This document shows, piece by piece, positions 57,276 to 64,000 of a DNA stretch of 64,000 nucleotides. Every line of letters begins with the position of its first letter. Within the stretch, counting starts at the first letter, position 1. Source of the stretch: Zhengitettix transpicula (lineage: Eukaryota > Arthropoda > Insecta > Orthoptera > Tetrigidae); contig CM073591.1 of the NCBI GenBank assembly GCA_037074705.1, positions 135,105,032 to 135,169,031 on the forward strand, given 5' to 3'. A program made the position numbers and the translations under genes. The notes beneath the pieces were generated by a model. That model searched no databases. It saw only the letters and a program-made list of their open reading frames with translations, and was not told the origin of the DNA.

Positions 57276-57620
57276 TATTTTAGGTGGGAATATTTTCTTG
57301 ATGAGGGGGATGAAGGGCTCTTTGTGACATTTGGTTTCCCTAAAATTTCTACCGCGGGAAAAGACGGTGGGTTTAGGGCCATTAGTGGATATTGGAAGGA
57401 GCACACGTGGCAGCATATGGTACAAAAACCATTTGGCAGAATGGCCTGGATTACGTTTCGGTAAATTACAAAAAGTTCACTAGTTGGTTTCAGGGATGAA
57501 ATTCGCAGGGAGGCGGTGCATGTAGGAATGGAAAGCTATTATATTCATGCCACATTTAAAATATATTTGGTGGGGGTAAATAAATTTCTGAAACCTAATG
57601 GGAGGATACGCAGTAAGTGA
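57276..57620 (+). pseudogene. Unrecognised decayed coding frame (candidate only)
   Basis: One frame reads through 63 codons to a TAA at 57462-57464, then 52 more codons in the same frame to a TGA at 57618-57620. In this AT-rich window, 115 codons with one internal stop are unusual. The predicted residues include 'WEYFLDEGDEGLFVTFGF', 'GKDGGFRAISGYWKEHTWQH' and 'KPFGRMAWITFR', with mixed charge and several Trp, unlike the Lys/Asn/Ile/Tyr-rich chance frames around it. There is no ATG near the start, but 'TTAATATTTTAG' just before 57284 would suit a splice acceptor. I do not recognise the family. It could be an old host exon, a TE fragment or chance. Confidence 0.25.
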
Positions 57621-57624
57621 TAGT

Positions 57625-57745
57625 TGAAGGGAGAGTCAGGAGAAAATTAGAGGGTGTAATTAGCTAGTTGGCTTGTCGAGGAGGACGCAACATACGACAA
57701 CAGAGCAACCGTTAATGCTGTTTGGCTATAGATTAATAAGATGCA

Positions 57746-57795
<50 letters not shown>

Positions 57796-60700
57796 AGAAA
57801 ATTAGGTAGCGGAGAGAAAATTTGGAAAGACACAGATAAGTTGAGTAAGTTTAGGACATGTCGTTTAAGATAAGGTATATTTGAATTGCGGGAGTGTGGC
57901 ACTTCTTCATCCTTGTACCTATCTCAGTGCTGCTACATTGGATGAGGCAGGAGGCAGCCAACGGGACAGCCAAATCAGAGATAATTTCAGGAATGTCAGA
58001 TACGTCAGTTTTACCGAGTATATGATAAGTCTGTTCGTTACTTAATAATGGCATAAGAAATTAAGCCCAGAATCCCCTGATAAAATAGTTTTACATTTTA
58101 ACTCCTAAGGAATAACAAAATGAGTTTAACTGTAAATGTATACGATTTTATGATTACATTTTGTTATTACTTAATTTGAAATAAACTCATACTGTTTAAT
58201 ATCAAATTATTAAAACATCAATATTGTGCTATTATTTTAATCAAAAAATAGCATTAGGCGAAATAATGCACTATTCTTGTCTAAACTAAAAGATTCTATG
58301 TTCACGTAGTGAAAGTTTACACATCTGGATTACGTGAAACAGTTCTAGCACCACAGAGTGTAACAAATGCAATCGATCGTTACTACGATTCGACGCCATT
58401 AAATCGTAGGATAACTTCGTTTTCGGTTGACGTTAAATGTGTGCCATACGTTAAAGAAGTTACGGTAATTCTATGAATGATGCTATGAATATTTACATGT
58501 TGAATATCAATCTACGTGACTGCCTTCCCAGTAATATTTTAAATTTGTCAAATATCTTCTCTCATTTTGTTTAATGCAATTTTAATAACTTTCGATATTT
58601 TATGTTTGTTCCGTTCATTTCCAGCCTCAGTTTTTACACTCGGTCTACACTTTAATGATAGCAATGGTTACAGTAAAACAAATGACATGTAAACCACACG
58701 CAGCTTTAATTTTAAGTTGCCAGGACTATCGAAGCAACAAGCTCTGTTTACATTTTCCCGCCGCCTGAAAAATCGTGCAAAGAGGGCGGTTCTAAATCCG
58801 CAACTTTGCGTGCAAAACACTATGACCACGGAGCTCAACTCAGATATTTGGAAACATGGATGGCAGATATGTATGGTAAACTTCTTTTGTATTCCATCCG
58901 TCGATATCCAGGCCAATATAAAACTCCTCGCGGGCTACTGCATTATTTATGGGGAAATTAAACAGACTCCTCAGATGGATTGAAACAAACTATTTAAATG
59001 GCCTTGGAAAAATAAAATGTAAATAAATGCCATTAAAAGCAAGGCTACTAGGTTTAAAAAGTATAAAAATGTCGCATACGCGAATAATAATATGAAATTA
59101 TCATTCTTAAATAGAACCATCAAGATTGGAAATCCTATCTACAAAGGTGACTATTAAGCAATTCCAGAGAGATTAAGGACCAATAGGACTTATATTCACG
59201 TAATTGAGTGAAGTGTAAAATTTAATAAATTTTAAAATAAGTGGGCTATAGTGGTTCGAAATTATATGAATTCGTTAGTGCATAGCAGTGAAGTGCAGTG
59301 AGGAGGAGTGCAGAGTCGTGTAGGACGTCAATTATAGTTTTAGTGGTACTTTATCTTCATGAGTACTAAGTAGTTGTAATGTAACAATGATCCTTTTTCT
59401 TTTCCTTGTTTCCCGTTCCTTTTTGTATGCATCCTAACACTGCCACCGATCTTTTACAATGTAATTGAATAAATATACTTATTAAAGCACACTTCCACGG
59501 CTACTTAATTTTTCTTTCCATTTCCTGGTTTCTAATATAACGGCAGGTATACAATCCTTTTTCACAATTTCTATGCAGTCGTTATTTAGTTTGATCACAA
59601 TTTTAAGGGGAACTATATAATAGAGATATAGATATAGTAGACTTTATTTTCAGCTTTATCCTGTATTTTTATGTATCTTACAATATCAGCGGGGAGTGTC
59701 ATACTTTAAACATCTAGAATTTCCGTAAGTAGGAAAAGCCAAAATAATTATTTGTATCCCAGAAGAAATAGCAGGTCGTATGAGAAGCACAGAAGGAGAA
59801 GGGAGGAGATGGAGGGGAGTATTTTCTTCACGGGGAAGCTAGCGTAACGCTACTATCATTCTATAAACCATTAATTATAGTCTTATGAACGGGATATACA
59901 GACAGCGGCAAAGACATTATATCACACTCAGTACTTATCATATTTTATCGTTTTCGGATGCTTTGTTTGACATTTAACATGTGGTATGGAAAAATATATT
60001 TTCTTACATCAATATTTTGAGAATAATTTTTACTCTGCCAAGTTGCCGTTACAGAGGTTTGTTTTAAGCTGAGTTCCCGCCTATTCTCACTAAAAACCCA
60101 GGTCAGTGGACGACTAGCTATTAACTCCAGTTACAGTTAAGTTAATAAGTCATCCTGTCAACATTAAATCTATTTAATAACTTTCCTGATTTTGAATTTA
60201 TTTCTATTTTAACAAAAACTCTTTTTTGATAAATAGATTATAATGTAACTCGCGTGAGTGTTTTGAAATGAGGACGTTAATATTGGCTTATATATTTGTA
60301 CGTAGTTTGAGACATTTTTATGTTTGTTTGAAACGGAAGCAAATTTTTAGCGGGGCAACTTATTTTTCCTATTAATAAATTTCCAACAAATCATCGGATC
60401 GAAAAGATTTACCTTCGTCCTTAAAATGAATTTATACTGCTGATAATTTATATATTGTTTTATAATAATTTATTGGGCAGATCTTATGCATATTAATAAT
60501 ACTTTTCATTTGGATAGGAATTAATTAATATATTTCAAAAGGTAAACCAACATTTTTGTTTGTTACTTTATTTTATGAAATAAATGTAATATTTTGTACA
60601 GCTACGTATGATATATTGTGAGTTAAGGTATTTATTGTGTTGTCAGCTGACGGTTCTGATATCTTAAAATGGTATATTAGATTTGGAAATACGGAAAAGT

Positions 60701-62040
60701 CGGAAGACAAGTAGATCTATACACACATATAAATATTTTTAATTAAAACGTTTGTCAGATATTAACTATAACTGCAAGATGGTTTTAGATAAATTACTAT
60801 CGATATATTCCTATCAATATGGTATTAGGCCACTTTTTCTTGTTAGCTCATTAAATCTGAAGACCAGCGTACATAGGCACTGAATTAAATGCGTGAGTAA
60901 ATTCACTTCCTCCTGCAGATTTTTTTTTAGTTCGCTTGATGTTTGTGTCGTGCTGTTTTTATGAGTGGCACGATTCCCAGCAGGACATAAAAATTTCAGT
61001 TGCAAATCGGTAATAAAATCAAACGACACAGACGGTCGTGGGTACGCAAACGTTGAATATTATCTGCTTGTTTTTCAAATGATTTAATGAATTGTATTCG
61101 GGGAGAGCATTGAAACTCGAAGTTGATAATTACGATTTTTTCTCAATTCACATTTATTTTGTAGAAATAAACGTTTATAGTTTAAATAATAGTAAATACG
61201 TAGTTAGTTCCAATGAGTTCATTTATATTTAACACAAGAAATAAATAATATATTTATGCGTAAATTACGTTCACTGCTGTTTAAAAGTTAGCTTTATAAT
61301 GGACGGTGGGTTGGAATATTATAATATTTAAATTAACCACTGTATGATATTGTAAATTACCAAAGTTATTTATTACATGAAGAAAAAATAACTTGATTAT
61401 TAATATTTTCTTTCCCATTATAATATATAATATATGAGATACTTTTATAATAATATATAATATATGAAATCATAGCGTATTAATAGTTAATTATAACATG
61501 AAATATACAAGAGTGCTTAATTATTACCGTGATATTTTTGAGCATGGTGTCCATCAGAGAAAACCATCTAATTACGCTCTCGACCAAATAATTCGTGGCC
61601 TTTCTACAATTATTTATGAGGTTTCATGGTAAAGGAACGAAATGTACATCATACACGTAAAGTAACCGTTCCTTGTAAAGTATATTTCATTTTTCCACCC
61701 TCGTTCTAATATTAAGGCAATATAGGAACTTTGCGTCCCAGTGGAACTGTGGTAATATCTTCAACGGTAGTACAGTTGTTCGTCGTATCGAATGTAAACA
61801 CGCGATTGCTGGTTTTCAGAGCTAATCTTCCTATTTACGTGGAATAAACTCAGTGAGAATTCTGTCATATTAACTATATTTTTTAAAGACTCTTTGGGAA
61901 ATTTGGTTATAAAAGCACTGTGGCAAATCGTTTTATAAATGATATAATTCATTTTAAAATACCGTTTCTGAATTGGTGTCATTAGAGAGACGGAAAAACA
62001 CTTTCTACAACATAATCCGTTAATAGTTTAATTTACACAA
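57625..62040. other. Long AT-rich stretch without a recognisable gene
   Basis: Includes (TA)n at 57751-57792. The frames at 58717-58983 (plus), 60814-61029 (minus) and 61761-61982 (minus) have no recognisable motif. No repeat family seen elsewhere in the window is present. Confidence 0.45.
57751..57792 (+). repeat. (TA)n microsatellite
   Basis: An uninterrupted run of 21 TA units with no LTR-like element in it. It shows what an empty target of that family would look like. Confidence 0.95.
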
Positions 62041-62044
62041 ACAA

Positions 62045-62069
62045 ATATATATATATATATATATATATA
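62045..62069 (+). repeat. (AT)n microsatellite
   Basis: Uninterrupted AT run. Confidence 0.95.
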
Positions 62070-62707
62070 GAAACCTGCCTGTAAATTTTGTATTTATATC
62101 CATGTATCTATTTATCTACTTATTAATGCCATTGAGATTGTCTCGAAAGGTTTACATGAATTAAAAATATAAATCAATATTTCAGTTGAGTAATATGAAA
62201 AATCGTTCCGATGTTTCGAACATTTGTCTTATAGGAAACAGAAGGTATATTTTTATCTCAAAGCTGAGTTGGGTTTTGCTACTATTGCAGTCGGAATAAA
62301 AACACTTTATGACATTATACAGACACTTTTTATTTTTTATATAATGACGACGTTTCGATATCTAAATTAACAAAATAAACTAGCGCAACTAAGCGAAACA
62401 AATTATTAAATTCACACAGTTTTTAAAGAAAATGCGAGGCACACTATTCACTTAACGCTAACAAGATTGAGGAAAGACTGCAGTCATAATATAAAAAATT
62501 AAGGGTCTTTATAAGGTCATCAATTCTTTTTTTATTAATTCAAAACAGTCGTTAAATTAAAACTATTGCAGTAAGAATAACAAGAATTTTAATAATGACA
62601 TAAACTTTTAGATAGACCCCCTTAAATCATTTCAATAAAACAATGAAAATATAATGACCACCAGTCGAAACTCTGGTTTATTTTATTTTTATTTTTATTA
62701 TTTTATC

Positions 62708-62957
62708 TAACAGGCTACATGAGGGTAATCCACATGGTGGAAACTCCCCTTTAATAGCATAGGAAGGGATTTGAAACGATGGGTGTGGAAGGTTAGAGGA
62801 AGGTAGCCAAGGGTTAACTAGGGTCCCCGGGGGCCCTAGTTAACCTTTAGCTACTCTCCTCTACCCTTCCGGATCCCCCCTTTCATAATCCCTTCCTATG
62901 CTATTAAAGGGGAGTTGCCACCATGTGGATTACTCTCATGTACCCTTTTACCCTAAA
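62708..62957. mobile_element. Inverted dimer of R516 3' ends (long palindrome)
   Basis: The left arm (62708 to about 62828) is the reverse complement of the R516 3' end. The right arm (about 62829-62957) is the same 3' end in direct orientation. Both are cut at the same internal point, 'CCCGGGGGCCCTAG', which is itself nearly palindromic. The arms are about 120-130 bp and differ at a modest number of positions, so the DNA could form a long hairpin. Each arm keeps 'CTCCCCTTTAATAGCATAGG' or its complement. Confidence 0.85.
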
Positions 62958-62959
62958 TT

Positions 62960-63830
62960 TTTTTTTTTGAATTTTAATTCTCTTGGAGCAAACTGTTACT
63001 GCACTAAATGCAGTTTGCTACAATGATGTGAAAATTAATTATTTCTCAAATATTTTTGGAGCATTATAAATTTATGTTGCCATAATGAATATTATACAGA
63101 TACGTAAACTTATATTATTTCAAGTTTTTTCTGTTGCTTAGGAATGGCAACATATTCGTAAATTAAGACCATTACACAACACTGTGAATTATCTATCATT
63201 AAATTAGTTACCTCATTCGTTATTTAAACATAATCACATTCTGTCCTTGTGCGTCGCCACAAAGACTGATGCCAGAAAATTATACTTACTATCAACACCA
63301 CTAAACCGTTTATCATGATAAAAAACGAAGACGTACACAAATCGGGGCCCAAATGCTACATATACCAGATAAGTAAGATTAAATTTATTTGATTCCATTA
63401 GTTGTTGTTATACAGAATTACAGTTCAGATACATCCATAGAAACCGAATAAACGTTTAAAGGTTTTTTAATTTTGTTTTTCTTAGTGCCATTTCCTTAAA
63501 TGGCATCCACGTGAAACCCTGATAAACCCTATAAATGGTTTATAGTTACGACAGCCTTTAAATTTTAATATTTCAGTGACTATGATCACATTGTAGCTAT
63601 TGTTCTTACATAAAACACAAACACACAATTAAATGATTTTTTCCAACTTATTTATGAATTCTCTATTGTTTACGTTAATTGAAATGAAATTGATATTTTA
63701 TTTGACGTTTAATAACGTAATAAATAAAAATAAAACCAGTAAGTCGGAATTATTTTTGCCAAATAATCAGTTCAGAAAAAGCTTTGTGAGTTTTTTCAAC
63801 TGAATTCTACTGTGGTGTCTTGTGATTTTT
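62960..63830. other. AT-rich stretch without a recognisable gene
   Basis: No supported feature. Confidence 0.4.
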
Positions 63831-63839
63831 GTTTTATTA

Positions 63840-63912
63840 ACATCTGAAGAATGGAACAAAGTTTCCAGAAACGTTGTGTTTTATTTATATCATCATTTCT
63901 TTTGTATTTATC
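63840..63912 (+). repeat. Hammerhead-like short repeat, copy 3
   Basis: CTGAAGA (63844-63850), a 5-bp hairpin TGGAA..TTCCA, GAAAC (63868-63872), then 'GTTGTGTTTTATTTATATCA', like copies 1 and 2. The stem keeps pairing although its sequence differs from copy 2 (GGGA..TCCC). Confidence 0.5.
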
Positions 63913-64000
63913 TGGCTATTTATCTCATAATTAATTTTAAATTTTTTTCGGAGGACTTGAGTTTAATAATTACGTTAATTCCCTAACCAAACAATTATAG

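Noticed and set aside
58717..58983. 88-codon plus-strand frame overlapping an 82-codon minus-strand frame
   Set aside because: Mutually antisense frames with no family motif and no repeat elsewhere.
60814..61029. 71-codon minus-strand frame with protein-like composition
   Set aside because: I could not assign it to any family. Without a motif or a second copy it is not supportable as a gene.

Overview
This window is AT-rich nuclear DNA from an arthropod, most likely an insect. The signs are mariner DD34D transposons, a jockey-clade LINE, CR1-like LINE pieces, Penelope-like (PLE) pieces, a tRNA-derived SINE and long AT microsatellites. I found no intact host gene, no functional tRNA or rRNA gene, and nothing bacterial or viral. 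Nearly everything I can identify is decayed or non-autonomous mobile DNA in long featureless AT-rich stretches, so the window reads as an intergenic region or a large intron of a repeat-rich genome. The order and species cannot be told from this sequence.

Layout. 1-7.2 kb: mostly featureless, with one copy of an unclassified repeat (2.78-3.13 kb, minus) and a 77-bp direct repeat at 5.86 and 7.17 kb. 7.8-8.7 kb: a broken mariner. 10.58 kb: the first of several short motifs that resemble a hammerhead ribozyme core. 11.2-12.35 kb: a 5'-truncated PLE remnant bounded by inverted ~100-bp termini that carry the same type of core, with a retroposon (called R516 here) inserted in it. 14-17 kb: two more hammerhead-like motif sites, a PLE GIY-YIG fragment and a degenerate ~28-30-bp minisatellite. 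18.08-19.03 kb: the first of four TG...CA-bounded, LTR-like elements that sit inside AT microsatellites; the others are at 28.98, 29.96 and 41.91 kb.

21.7-24.5 kb: a degenerate SINE copy, a jockey RT fragment, two abutting R516 copies and an RNase H remnant. 28.5-31.2 kb: an RT fragment, a 10-bp tandem repeat and two LTR-like elements side by side. 32.6-34.9 kb: a nested pair of R516 copies, a CR1-like LINE C-terminus and another R516. 36.66-37.97 and 45.52-46.81 kb: two related, dead ~1.3-kb mariners with terminal inverted repeats. 43.39-43.64 kb: a well-preserved tRNA SINE with a 12-bp target duplication. 48.3-49.1 kb: a LINE C-terminus and a PLE GIY-YIG fragment on opposite strands. 51.76-52.66 kb: the second major copy of the unclassified repeat. 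53.7, 62.7 and 63.84 kb: further R516 and motif copies. 57.28-57.62 kb: a frame open except for one stop, the only candidate for non-TE coding sequence.

How the parts relate. The R516 family is the best-defined element here. Three copies have 11-12-bp target duplications and oligo(A) or A-rich tails, one copy is nested in another, and several copies are broken at the same GC-rich palindromic point. It behaves as a retroposon mobilised by a LINE that I cannot identify. The PLE pieces, inverted termini and hammerhead-like cores form a second theme. No gene set in the window acts together as a host pathway.
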